Origin: a virus | IMG/VR virus record: IMGVR_UViG_3300046318_000412 | Span: 1 to 28,984 of that record | Reading direction: 5' to 3' (one strand) | DNA: 28,984 nt | Part shown: in pieces, positions 1-7,361 of the stretch | How positions within the stretch are numbered: the stretch's first letter is position 1 | Layout: every line of letters starts with the position of its first letter | The notes under the pieces: generated by a model | What the model was told of the DNA's origin: nothing | Databases searched by the model: none | The model's input: the letters and a program-made list of their open reading frames with translations, nothing else | Made by a program: the position numbers and the translations under genes

Positions 1-21
1 TAGGTTAAATTTGTTTTCCAT
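1..21 (-). CDS. Start of an unidentified gene, cut by the window edge
   Basis: An ATG at 21-19 opens a frame reading MENKFNL and runs off the left edge. The leader is A-rich (AACAAATAAAATTT), like those of the confirmed genes here. It follows a terminator (76-106) and a copy of the intergenic AT element (52-60), so a new transcription unit probably begins here. In T4 the gene after the tail tube is the gp20 portal, which is a positional guess only; seven residues cannot identify it. Confidence 0.5.
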
Positions 22-51
22 AAATTTTATTTGTTAGTAACTAGTTCTATA

Positions 52-60
52 TATAAATAT
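52..60 (-). promoter_or_regulatory. Intergenic AT element, candidate late promoter
   Basis: The coding strand reads ATATTTATA, 31-39 bases before the ATG at 21 and just downstream of the terminator at 76-106. It is one of ten intergenic copies in the window. A promoter role is inferred from position. Confidence 0.45.
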
Positions 61-75
61 ACATAGAATGATTTT

Positions 76-106
76 ATAAAACAACAAAGCCTGGATAAAC
101 CAGGCT
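76..106 (-). terminator. Rho-independent-type terminator after the tail tube gene
   Basis: On the coding strand a perfect 7-bp stem AGCCTGG/CCAGGCT closes a five-base loop and is followed by a T-rich tract (TTGTTGTTTTAT). It lies about 25 bases past the tail tube stop codon. Confidence 0.8.
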
Positions 107-130
107 CTTGTTTTTGTATTTGGTAATGTA

Positions 131-619
131 TTAGTAGTTCAATACACAGTAATCCATTGCTACTGTAATTCCTATCTCTACAATTCCGTCAGTAGAAGTC
201 CAGTCGAACTGTCCAAAGTCACCTTTTGTTAAGAAAGCTCCTTTAATGATCCATTCTCCTACGATATCTCCTACAGGACCTAAGATGTTAAGTGTTAAGT
301 CTTTTTTGTAGAAATCAGAATAACCAGCTCTACCAGTTACTGATTCATATCCTAGACGAGCCCATTCCATTACTGCTTGAGCCCCTGAAGGTGTGATTGG
401 TGAGTAAAGAGTCATATCCATGTTCTCCCAGTTTCTTTTTCCTCTTATTTTTCTGTAAGAGTTAATGTGATCAAGTTTGATCTCTGAATCTGTGAAGTTT
501 GGTGCTTTTACGTTTTTAACCATAAAAGCTGGGATATTATCTATATACATTACGAACCTGTGCTGAACCATTGGTTCGAAGGCTCTGAACATTATTTCGT
601 TTGGATCTAATACTGCCAT
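131..619 (-). CDS. gp19: T4 gp19-like tail tube protein
   Basis: This 162-aa protein has the length and composition of T4-type gp19, whose hexameric rings stack to form the inner tube of the contractile tail through which DNA leaves the head. Recognisable features are an N-terminal stretch with FRAFEPMVQHRFVMYIDNIP, a central segment around KIRGKRNWENMDMTLYSPI, and a C-terminal strand pattern ending GIVEIGITVAMDYCVLNY. It lies 46 bases downstream of the sheath gene, the conserved gp18-gp19 order. The start has an A-rich leader (AAAAAATAAA) and no Shine-Dalgarno. A copy of the AT element lies 22-30 bases upstream and a strong terminator follows, so it can be transcribed separately from the sheath. 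Identity is from recalled family features, not a database search. Confidence 0.93.
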   Translation of the reverse strand: MAVLDPNEIMFRAFEPMVQHRFVMYIDNIPAFMVKNVKAPNFTDSEIKLDHINSYRKIRGKRNWENMDMTLYSPITPSGAQAVMEWARLGYESVTGRAGYSDFYKKDLTLNILGPVGDIVGEWIIKGAFLTKGDFGQFDWTSTDGIVEIGITVAMDYCVLNY

Positions 620-640
620 TTTATTTTTTACTTATTTAAT

Positions 641-649
641 TATAAATAT
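641..649 (-). promoter_or_regulatory. Intergenic AT element upstream of the tail tube gene
   Basis: The coding strand reads ATATTTATA, 22-30 bases before the ATG at 619, in the 46-base gap between sheath and tube genes. Candidate late promoter by position and recurrence. Confidence 0.5.
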
Positions 650-665
650 CTATGTTTATCAAATC

Positions 666-2417
666 TTATCCGAAAGTAGCTCCTGTTGGTTCGATTACGA
701 AATCTAATACTACATATTCAATTGTTTTAGCTGGTTGGATAAAGATCTGACCTACTAATTGGTTTCTGTCTACAACATCTGCTGTGTTGTTTGAATCATC
801 CATTACAACTCTGTATGCATAAAGACCTTGTCTTTGTACTACTGATTCTAAGTAAGGATTTACTGTAGCTAAGAATTTGTTTCTTGTAGCGATAGTATTT
901 TGTTCGAATACTAAGTTACGAGCTTGATCACCAATGAATTTCTTAAGTTCGATTAACAATCTTCTTACATTTACTCTATCTAATGCTGATGCTTTAGTTT
1001 GCAATGTTTTTTGTCCGAATACTGAAATACCTGTTCCTGGGAATGAAGCGATTGGGTTAACTTTTCCTGCGTAAAGAGTATCTCTTTCTAGTTTAGTTAA
1101 TCTCTTCTCTGCTTGGATTACTCCTCCGATTCCTCCTCTTACAAGACCTGCTGGTGCAAACCATGGTGCTGAAGATGCATCTGTGAAAGCGTATACTCCT
1201 GGAATCATTGTTCCTGCTGGAACGTATTCGTTTTTACCTGTAGCTGATTGAACTTGTACCCATGGCCAGTAACTTGCTGCATATGAACTATTGATTCCTG
1301 CTGCTTCTGCTACTGCTAGTGCTGCTGTTGAACCTGTTGCAACTAAATCCACTACTGCGATACAGTCTCCTCTATCCTCTGCTAAAGCCACTACATTAGC
1401 CAATACTGTAGCTCCGTTTGGATTATCGTTGATAAGACCTGGTGCTGCAATAACGTTGAATTGGAAGTCGTCTTTGTTTGATAACAAGTTAACTGCATTT
1501 GTATAGTTAGCTGCTACTAATCCTTGAATGTTGCCTGATGTTCCGATTGAACTAAACAAGTTGGCTCCACCTGCTATAGCTCCAGATGCATTGTAGAATG
1601 AACCTGATGTTGCTTTTGGTAAAGATGCTGCGTAAGAAACGTTGTTCGCATCCACTCCTACACTTACTCCATCTGTTTTAATGTAGTCAGGTGTTGGATG
1701 ATTAACTGCAGTTATTCTAATATAGTTTGATCTATTTGGATATTCTCCAACTACTCTGTTAGATGATACTCCATCATAGGTAACTGTTTGGTTACCAATT
1801 ACTCTTTCTACATAGTTTGGAGAGTTTGGATCTAAGTCTACGTTAAATGTCTCTAAGATAGTCTTATTATTAGCACTATCGTCTCCCTGTCTAACAAGTA
1901 AAGAGAAAGTACCTTTGTCTGCATTTACATTAGCGATTTCCCATCTTACGTTCTCTTTTGATCCAGATACCAATGATCCATCTGAATTGATGTAAGTAGA
2001 AGCTCCAACTACTGCTGAAGTCTGTGCTAATGCATTGTTATAAAGAGCGCCTTTTCCTATAGTTTCGAAAGTGAAAGGTTGATCTATGTGAGTAGATGAT
2101 GCTGATAAGAATGTATTTGCTGCTGCTGTGTATGATCCAGAAACCACTCTTGTTACTAATGCTGTTTGTCCTCCATTTGAGAAGTAATTCTTAACTGCAA
2201 TAGAAGTCAAGAACTCATAGCTTTTAGAAGCTGAAAGGAATGTATCGCCGAACTTTCTTACATACTCATTATAAGATGTAACAACAGTAGGCTGATCATA
2301 AGGTCCTTTTACAGTAGGTCCTAAAAACGCTGCTCCTGCCGCAATTGGCTGTGGTTGTATAAACGAGATGTCATTTTCTCTTGAAAATACTCCTGGAGAG
2401 ATAATTGATTCTGCCAT
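666..2417 (-). CDS. gp18: Contractile tail sheath protein (gp18-like)
   Basis: This 583-aa protein is a phage tail sheath subunit, which polymerises around the tail tube and contracts to drive it into the host envelope. The N-terminus (ISPGVFSRENDISF) is the sheath-type start. The region around residues 32-60 (FLGPTVKGPYDQPTVV and following) matches the sheath pattern of an Ala-Gly-rich strand then a glycine-proline loop. The C-terminal third, with RLLIELKKFIGDQARNLVFE and later GLYAYRVVMDDSNN, is the conserved sheath core and ends in the strand region IEYVVLDFVIEPTG. The middle, about residues 90-280, is variable, as expected for surface-exposed insertions. It is shorter than T4 gp18 (about 660 aa). 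The tube gene follows directly. AT elements lie 27-35 and about 87-93 bases upstream of its start. Confidence 0.95.
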   Translation of the reverse strand: MAESIISPGVFSRENDISFIQPQPIAAGAAFLGPTVKGPYDQPTVVTSYNEYVRKFGDTFLSASKSYEFLTSIAVKNYFSNGGQTALVTRVVSGSYTAAANTFLSASSTHIDQPFTFETIGKGALYNNALAQTSAVVGASTYINSDGSLVSGSKENVRWEIANVNADKGTFSLLVRQGDDSANNKTILETFNVDLDPNSPNYVERVIGNQTVTYDGVSSNRVVGEYPNRSNYIRITAVNHPTPDYIKTDGVSVGVDANNVSYAASLPKATSGSFYNASGAIAGGANLFSSIGTSGNIQGLVAANYTNAVNLLSNKDDFQFNVIAAPGLINDNPNGATVLANVVALAEDRGDCIAVVDLVATGSTAALAVAEAAGINSSYAASYWPWVQVQSATGKNEYVPAGTMIPGVYAFTDASSAPWFAPAGLVRGGIGGVIQAEKRLTKLERDTLYAGKVNPIASFPGTGISVFGQKTLQTKASALDRVNVRRLLIELKKFIGDQARNLVFEQNTIATRNKFLATVNPYLESVVQRQGLYAYRVVMDDSNNTADVVDRNQLVGQIFIQPAKTIEYVVLDFVIEPTGATFG

Positions 2418-2443
2418 GTTTTTCTAATTTGTGTTTAATTTAA

Positions 2444-2452
2444 TATAAATAT
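2444..2452 (-). promoter_or_regulatory. Intergenic AT element upstream of the sheath gene (proximal)
   Basis: The coding strand reads ATATTTATA, 27-35 bases before the sheath ATG at 2417. Candidate late promoter. Confidence 0.5.
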
Positions 2453-2503
2453 CTTGGGATTTTGGGAAACCCTTCACACTAGTTACAGGGCTTGTTCTCT
2501 ACA

Positions 2504-2510
2504 ATAAATA
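2504..2510 (-). promoter_or_regulatory. Intergenic AT element upstream of the sheath gene (distal)
   Basis: A second, less complete copy (TATTTAT core in CCTATTTATTG) lies directly after the hairpin at 2513-2536. The sheath gene may therefore have two promoters, or this copy may simply be the T-rich tail of the terminator. Confidence 0.3.
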
Positions 2511-2512
2511 GG

Positions 2513-2536
2513 AAAGGAGAGTCGAAACCCTCCTTT
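2513..2536 (-). terminator. Hairpin terminator with TTCG loop after the small coiled-coil gene
   Basis: On the coding strand AAAGGAG pairs with CTCCTTT. The inner part (one G-T wobble, then G-C and T-A pairs) closes a TTCG tetraloop. The following TTTCCTATTTATTG is T-rich but interrupted. It lies about 25 bases past the stop of the 91-aa gene and would end the long modification-island transcript. The stem is equally flanked by T residues on the other strand, but no plus-strand gene needs it. Confidence 0.6.
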
Positions 2537-2559
2537 TTATCCTATATGTACGTTTAGAT

Positions 2560-2835
2560 TTATACTGCAGGTACTTCTTCTGCTGGTACTAAAGTAATCT
2601 CACCTGTTTGTAGGTTGATTGATCCTTTTCCGTAAGCCTCTTCTAAGTGTTTTGCAATCTCTTTCTCTTCAGCTACAACCTCTAACAAGAATGCCTCTAC
2701 TGACTCTCTTCTTGATTTTAATTGTAATTTAGCCAATTCGATTTGACCTAATTCAATTACTGCCGAATGAGTTTTGTCTTGAACTTCTCTTACTTCTTTT
2801 AACTCTTTTTCTGTTAGTTTTTTTACTATTTCCAT
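2560..2835 (-). CDS. Small coiled-coil protein of unknown function
   Basis: This 91-aa acidic protein is not recognised as a named family. The first about 70 residues are rich in Lys, Glu, Leu and Gln with heptad-like spacing (from MEIVKKLTEKELKEVREVQD to AEEKEIAKHLEEAYG) and should form a long helical hairpin or coiled coil. A short tail (GSINLQTGEITLVPAEE) looks like a beta hairpin. It starts four bases after the propeller/TPR/methyltransferase gene and is the last gene before a hairpin terminator. The leader is A-rich (AAATTAAAACC). Similar small coiled-coil proteins in phages serve as assembly helpers or chaperones, but nothing here proves that role. Confidence 0.8.
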   Translation of the reverse strand: MEIVKKLTEKELKEVREVQDKTHSAVIELGQIELAKLQLKSRRESVEAFLLEVVAEEKEIAKHLEEAYGKGSINLQTGEITLVPAEEVPAV

Positions 2836-2839
2836 GGTT

Positions 2840-5062
2840 TTAATTTAATTTATTTAACATATATTTTTCTGCGTTCTTAATTCTATCACTCGTATCCTCC
2901 ATACCAGTTAATATGACTGGATCAACTAAGTCTGGATGTACCCACCAATCCTCATAATTTGAGATGTTATTTGGTGCTATATCCGATACTACTAATTGGT
3001 ATCCTTTTGATTGTAAATACTCTCTTGACTTTTCTCTATATGATCTAGTTACATCTGCATAGTAGTCGTGTTCGAAAGTAATCACTGCAAACCTGTACTT
3101 GTCTAGTGGTATCATCTTTAGAATATCCAACGTAACTGATGGTGGTTCACAATCTACTTGTAAGTAGTCGATATCTGTTGTATCGAAGTTCTCTCCAATA
3201 AATACGTCATAGTCTACTTTTGTAGCATCTGTTAGTACTATTTTGTTTGCTCTCTGTGCTTTAAACTTCTCTACCTCATGTGGTAGAATCTCTAACGATA
3301 CTCCTGTCCAGTCGTAGTTCTTTTCAAGCAATGCTGTATTGTTTCCATGAAAAGGATCTGCTGCTCCTATCTCTAAGTACGTACCTTTTTTCTTACCATC
3401 CAACATCGATAGTATAAACATATCTTGGTATGTCTGAGAGTAGTTGCTTACAATCTTATCTGAGTCTTTGAATTTGAATCGTAAAGATGAGTGCATCGAT
3501 GATGTATATCTTAGGAACGGATCTGGTCCTGATCCTAGTGATGTGATATTGTTTTGTACTAACTCGACGTATCTTGGATTCATACTACCTCTCTGTAGAA
3601 CTAGCTCCTGCAATAACTCCCTTGCCTCCATTGTTCTACCAATCCACCAAGCAGCTACTGCTTTTTGGAAGGTTAACATATAGCTTCCCAAGTAGTCCGC
3701 ATCTAGTATGCTTGGTTGTGAGTGCCCATGTGTCAATCCCATACTTGCCATTACATATGCATCTTGCCACTCTTGTTTTGATTCATACCACATACTTAAG
3801 TATAGGTAGGCCTCAGGTCTTGTAGGATCGTTTGCTAATGCATTTTGGTAAGCATGTTTTGCACTATAGGGTCTTCTTCCCTGTTTATCGATACACTTTG
3901 CTACCCTAATTAATGCTGTGTAGGGTTCATTACTATATTCTGCACTTCTTAGGTAGAACGATAATGCTGATGAGTAGTCTTGTGTGTGTTCGTAGTATCT
4001 CCCTACTTGAAAGTTAAGTGTTGGATCGAATGGATTGTTAAGGTAGTCTGCAATCAACCCCTCTTGTCTAGTTTTACCTGTATACTCATTGTGCTCTAAT
4101 CCTAAAAAGGTATTAAGGTAATCTACTGGTATCTCTAGTAGAAATGAAGTTGTATCCTGGAATGCGAATGTAACTAGCATTTTACCCCTATGTAGTGCTA
4201 TTCCACAAGCAAACTCAATTCTTGCAGTCATGAACTTAAAGTCCTCAGTAACGGTTACGACATTCCAGTCCTTATCCCAAACTATGAACCTATGGTAGTA
4301 TTGTCCATCCTTACGTCCATTCTCGTTGTTCCAAAGATCAACCTCATGTGTAAGTGCTATCCTATAATCTCCAAAAGGAATTACTTGTGATCCTCCTCTT
4401 ACATCCCTAGCGAACTCCTTAGTATTTTCTTTAAGGATTACTGTCTCTGATGTGTTAGTAACTGGATCTACTTTAACGATCTCTAAAGGGAAAGTCCACT
4501 TAACGTAGTGGTACGGCATATCCACAATAGGCATCCAGTTTTTCTCACAATACGTATCTGCAGGTGGTTCAATTCTATTTCTAGTTACCTCTGCATTGTT
4601 GACTATTTGTGATAGTTCCATTCTACCTACCCCATTTGTTGTAGTGTCTCTCCTTACTCCTGAGTATAGTAGCTTGTTATCCCATTTAGTTATTCTAACA
4701 TCCTCTAGTCCTACAAACTCCCAAAGTGGTTTTACATCCAACTTAGTTGTATCTACTTTTGCAGATGACACTATTTCTAGTGTATTTGGATCTAGTTTAC
4801 ATAGGTAGTTGGTGGTTGTAAGGGTAATATCATCCTCAGGGTTTAGGTACGCTAATGGTCCCCATTTACTTTGGAATTTCTGCTCACCTTCACTATGATA
4901 CAGCATGTAGTTTATGTGTCTCAAGTTTAGGTAGATGTCGTCTCCCTCTACTAGAATAGATGGATTAATTTGAGGTAGTCCTTGGGTTTGAGAACTTGGA
5001 AGAATTAGAGGTTTAATAAACCCTCCATTATCTATGACCTGTTTACAAAAATTGTCTAACAT
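2840..5062 (-). CDS. Three-part protein: beta-propeller glycosidase-like, TPR, FkbM methyltransferase
   Basis: This 740-aa protein appears to join three parts. Residues about 1-315 resemble the five-bladed propeller of GH43/GH130-like carbohydrate enzymes: INPSILVEGDDIYLNLRH, a LEDVRI motif near 119-124, RGGSQVIPF near 222-230, and RIEFACGIALHRGKMLV near 281-297. Residues about 335-500 are helical with TPR-like spacing (VGRYYEHTQDYSSALSFYLR, then LYLSMWYESKQEWQDAYVMA). Residues about 540-705 look like an FkbM-type SAM-dependent methyltransferase: SQTYQDMFILSML, the SAM-binding loop TYLEIGAADPFHGNNT, and IDYLQVDCEPPSVTLDIL. FkbM enzymes typically methylate sugar hydroxyls. A role in trimming and methylating a glycan is inferred, supported by the neighbouring glycosyltransferases. 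Whether the propeller is catalytic is unknown. Confidence 0.8.
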   Translation of the reverse strand: MLDNFCKQVIDNGGFIKPLILPSSQTQGLPQINPSILVEGDDIYLNLRHINYMLYHSEGEQKFQSKWGPLAYLNPEDDITLTTTNYLCKLDPNTLEIVSSAKVDTTKLDVKPLWEFVGLEDVRITKWDNKLLYSGVRRDTTTNGVGRMELSQIVNNAEVTRNRIEPPADTYCEKNWMPIVDMPYHYVKWTFPLEIVKVDPVTNTSETVILKENTKEFARDVRGGSQVIPFGDYRIALTHEVDLWNNENGRKDGQYYHRFIVWDKDWNVVTVTEDFKFMTARIEFACGIALHRGKMLVTFAFQDTTSFLLEIPVDYLNTFLGLEHNEYTGKTRQEGLIADYLNNPFDPTLNFQVGRYYEHTQDYSSALSFYLRSAEYSNEPYTALIRVAKCIDKQGRRPYSAKHAYQNALANDPTRPEAYLYLSMWYESKQEWQDAYVMASMGLTHGHSQPSILDADYLGSYMLTFQKAVAAWWIGRTMEARELLQELVLQRGSMNPRYVELVQNNITSLGSGPDPFLRYTSSMHSSLRFKFKDSDKIVSNYSQTYQDMFILSMLDGKKKGTYLEIGAADPFHGNNTALLEKNYDWTGVSLEILPHEVEKFKAQRANKIVLTDATKVDYDVFIGENFDTTDIDYLQVDCEPPSVTLDILKMIPLDKYRFAVITFEHDYYADVTRSYREKSREYLQSKGYQLVVSDIAPNNISNYEDWWVHPDLVDPVILTGMEDTSDRIKNAEKYMLNKLN

Positions 5063-5107
5063 ATAACTTATTAAGTGTTTTTATATAATATACAAAACTA
5101 TTTTACA

Positions 5108-5818
5108 TTATCCAACCTGTATATTGAAGTTAATTACTGCTCGATGTTTTTTTCCGTAGAATGGTTCTACTGAGTGGACTATGTCGTATGGCCAGATGAT
5201 TAGCATTCCCTTCTTAGGTCTTATGTAATATTTCATACCTCTGATGTGAAAAGAGAATACACCACTATATGGATGGTCTTGAATTGGATCACCATCAGAC
5301 AAGTAATATCCCCCTGAGAACATGATTGGCTTAGCTTCTTCGTGATGCCATCTGCAGTGGTTGTGTGCATTGTGTCCTCTACCTGAGTATGGGTCATAAT
5401 ATTGTAGCCAACTTTCGGTTATGGTAGGTTTGCTCTTTACTTCTACTTGTATTGATTTAAGTAGTTGTAAAAACCCTCCCTCTATTCGTCTTCTTATAAC
5501 CTGTACATCCTCATCCGGATTATCTAAGAAATCATTTGGTGGAGTATAGAACCTACTTCCAATAGGTGGGAACTCATGATTCTCTACCCACTGATCTTGT
5601 CTGTCGTAACTTACTTGATAGGTAGATTGTCTCTCTTGATCATACTGCTGAGGTAGTTCCTGTCCCATTCTCTTCTGGGTATCTGTAAGAGTCTCTAATC
5701 CTAATTGGTATATCTTATCTGTTAGTACGTCGTCAAAGATTCTTTGATATACAGGAATTGGAGCTAAGTGGAATACATGCTCGTCTGCTGTTTGTATGAG
5801 TGGCTGTTTAAAGTACAT
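5108..5818 (-). CDS. 2-oxoglutarate/Fe(II)-dependent oxygenase-like protein
   Basis: This 236-aa protein has the phage-type 2OG-Fe(II) oxygenase pattern in its C-terminal half. A His-rich segment (HNHCRWHHEEAKPIMFSGGY, about residues 152-171) supplies a likely HxE/HxD iron ligand pair. FSGGYYLSDGD is the typical 'SGxYYL' strand, WPYDIVHSVEPF carries the distal histidine (about H215), and KKHRAVINFN carries the arginine expected to bind 2-oxoglutarate (about R226). The frame stays open to an ATG at 5908, but that would overlap the upstream gene by 89 bases. The ATG at 5818 lies one base past the upstream TAG and is preferred. The substrate is unknown: a sugar, a virion protein side chain, or something else in the modification island. 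Confidence 0.78.
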   Translation of the reverse strand: MYFKQPLIQTADEHVFHLAPIPVYQRIFDDVLTDKIYQLGLETLTDTQKRMGQELPQQYDQERQSTYQVSYDRQDQWVENHEFPPIGSRFYTPPNDFLDNPDEDVQVIRRRIEGGFLQLLKSIQVEVKSKPTITESWLQYYDPYSGRGHNAHNHCRWHHEEAKPIMFSGGYYLSDGDPIQDHPYSGVFSFHIRGMKYYIRPKKGMLIIWPYDIVHSVEPFYGKKHRAVINFNIQVG

Positions 5819-5819
5819 A

Positions 5820-6575
5820 CTATACGTGTTGAAAGTAGATGGTCTTATTTGGGAGTACCTTGTTAAGGTCTCTTTGAGTAAAATGGGTATCCTGCTTTGC
5901 ACTAGCAACTAGTGGTTCAAATCTTAACGAGTACTCCTCTATGTTATTACAGTGCTGTTTTGCATACTGTAGAAATCCCATCTCCTCAATTGCTATATTA
6001 ATATCGCTATTTTGTTTGAGTATACCTACTAAGGAATTAATGGAGTCGTAACTACTACAGTAGATAAATCCTGCATTTGGAGTAACAAAGGAATCTTGCC
6101 ACTTATAGTGGAACTTGGTTAGCCCCTCATACTGCTTCTCTATGTACTGCTTTTCCTTTATTGGAATATCTAGCCACTGACTATAGACTTGCTCTTTGTA
6201 GTTAATAGGGTATACGTATAGTGGCATCTGAATACTATCTCTGCTTCTCAGTAGCTGATAGAAGTTGTCATCCAGCTCTCTCTCCTGTAGGCAGTCCCAA
6301 TCTAGAAATACTACTTCTTTGAATTGAAGTACACCTGATTGAATTGCCCAGAGTTTAGGTAGCATGTATATGTCTGAGTTGTTTAAGTAGTCGTACTCGA
6401 ATTCTCCCATATACTCACATTCAAATCCTAACGATTTTATGTAGTTATAGTTTGATTGGCCCCAAACATATACGTAGTCATCTAACTTAGATGTGTTTCT
6501 TATGTTAAGTATCTCATCCGAATGCCTCCCACCAAAGGCTGAGAGGTCTCCCCAATATGCTCTAATGAATCTCAA
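5820..6575 (-). CDS. Putative glycosyltransferase, DWDC family copy A
   Basis: This 251-aa protein is one of three paralogues in the island. The shared pattern is an N-terminal RAYWGDL strand, VYVWGQSNYNYI about 35 residues on, then EVVFLDWDC (D92-W93-D94), polar loops with PLYVYP, the segment TPNAGFIYCSS, and a C-terminal YFQHV. A hydrophobic strand ending in DxD is the hallmark of GT-A glycosyltransferases, where the aspartates bind the metal and nucleotide-sugar. TPNAGF resembles the acceptor-side strand of GT32/GT8-like enzymes. Its start overlaps the stop of copy B by four bases (ATGA), so the two are probably translationally coupled. The sugar and acceptor cannot be read from the sequence. 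Confidence 0.72.
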   Translation of the reverse strand: MRFIRAYWGDLSAFGGRHSDEILNIRNTSKLDDYVYVWGQSNYNYIKSLGFECEYMGEFEYDYLNNSDIYMLPKLWAIQSGVLQFKEVVFLDWDCLQERELDDNFYQLLRSRDSIQMPLYVYPINYKEQVYSQWLDIPIKEKQYIEKQYEGLTKFHYKWQDSFVTPNAGFIYCSSYDSINSLVGILKQNSDINIAIEEMGFLQYAKQHCNNIEEYSLRFEPLVASAKQDTHFTQRDLNKVLPNKTIYFQHV

Positions 6576-7354
6576 TTGTGTTTGAAATAGAGGTTCTTAT
6601 CTATCTTACTTCTGATATACGAATCCAACATTGCTTGTTCATTAATCCACCACTCCTCTGAATGTAGCTTACCTGCAATAGCTTTTGGTTCTACGTTCTG
6701 TATGTACGAATCTAAATCATATCCTAATTCTTTAGCATAACACATTACAGCGAACTCGTCAGGAACGCTTTCTAAATTATGTATATCACACAGTTCTAAT
6801 AGTCTCTCAGTAATCTCACTATTTCTACAGTAAATAAATCCTGTGTTAGGAATAACGTAGTTAGTTCCAAACTCGTAAGAATGTAACTGTATCATTTCAG
6901 TTAACTTAATAAAGAACCTATTTGTTGTCTCTTGTTTAGTTTTCTCAACTAACCATCCTAAGGCATGCTTTGGGTATACGTAAAGTGGTACTTGAAGTTC
7001 AGTACCGTTACTTAGTGTTTGGTAAAAGTCTGAATCTAAGTTACGTAGTTTTTGGCAGTCCCAATCTACGAATATAATCTCTCCATACTCCTTAACTGCT
7101 ATATCTATGCATTTTAGTTTGTGAATTAAACTCCTATAGTCCCAAAACGTATGATTAGATGCTATAGTGTAGTCATACGGCTCTTCTGAGATTAGTTTGC
7201 ATTCGTATCCTAGTTGTGATATGTAGCTGTAGTTCTCTCTACCCCATACGTATACCGTCTCACCTAAATTGTCTTGTAGGGCTTCTTTCATTTGATCTGT
7301 GTACCTAGTCCCCATGGAATGTAAATCCCCCCAAAATGTTCTTATGATTTTCAT
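6572..7354 (-). CDS. Putative glycosyltransferase, DWDC family copy B
   Basis: This 260-aa paralogue of the genes at 5820 and 8390 starts MKIIRTFWGDL and carries VYVWGRENYSYI, EIIFVDWDC (D97-W98-D99), PLYVYP, IPNTGFIYCRN and a closing LYFKHN. It is closer to copy A than to copy C; A and B share the WGDL and PLYVYP blocks almost unchanged. The DxD at the end of a hydrophobic strand supports a GT-A fold nucleotide-sugar transferase. The gene starts seven bases after the radical-SAM-like gene and overlaps copy A by four bases. The leader (AAAATAAAGAAC) has no clear Shine-Dalgarno. Confidence 0.72.
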   Translation of the reverse strand: MKIIRTFWGDLHSMGTRYTDQMKEALQDNLGETVYVWGRENYSYISQLGYECKLISEEPYDYTIASNHTFWDYRSLIHKLKCIDIAVKEYGEIIFVDWDCQKLRNLDSDFYQTLSNGTELQVPLYVYPKHALGWLVEKTKQETTNRFFIKLTEMIQLHSYEFGTNYVIPNTGFIYCRNSEITERLLELCDIHNLESVPDEFAVMCYAKELGYDLDSYIQNVEPKAIAGKLHSEEWWINEQAMLDSYIRSKIDKNLYFKHN

Positions 7355-7361
7355 ATGTTCT

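Noticed and set aside
1291-1506. Plus-strand open frames of 60-90 codons (for example 1291-1506, 3444-3683, 22114-22362, 25329-25607)
   Set aside because: All lie opposite strong minus-strand genes, have composition expected of complementary codons, and lack plausible leaders. No plus-strand gene is supported anywhere in the window.
5819-5908. N-terminal extension of the 2OG oxygenase to the ATG at 5908
   Set aside because: It would overlap the upstream glycosyltransferase by 89 bases, and the first 30 residues look unlike the family start. The ATG at 5818, one base after the upstream stop, is the better choice.
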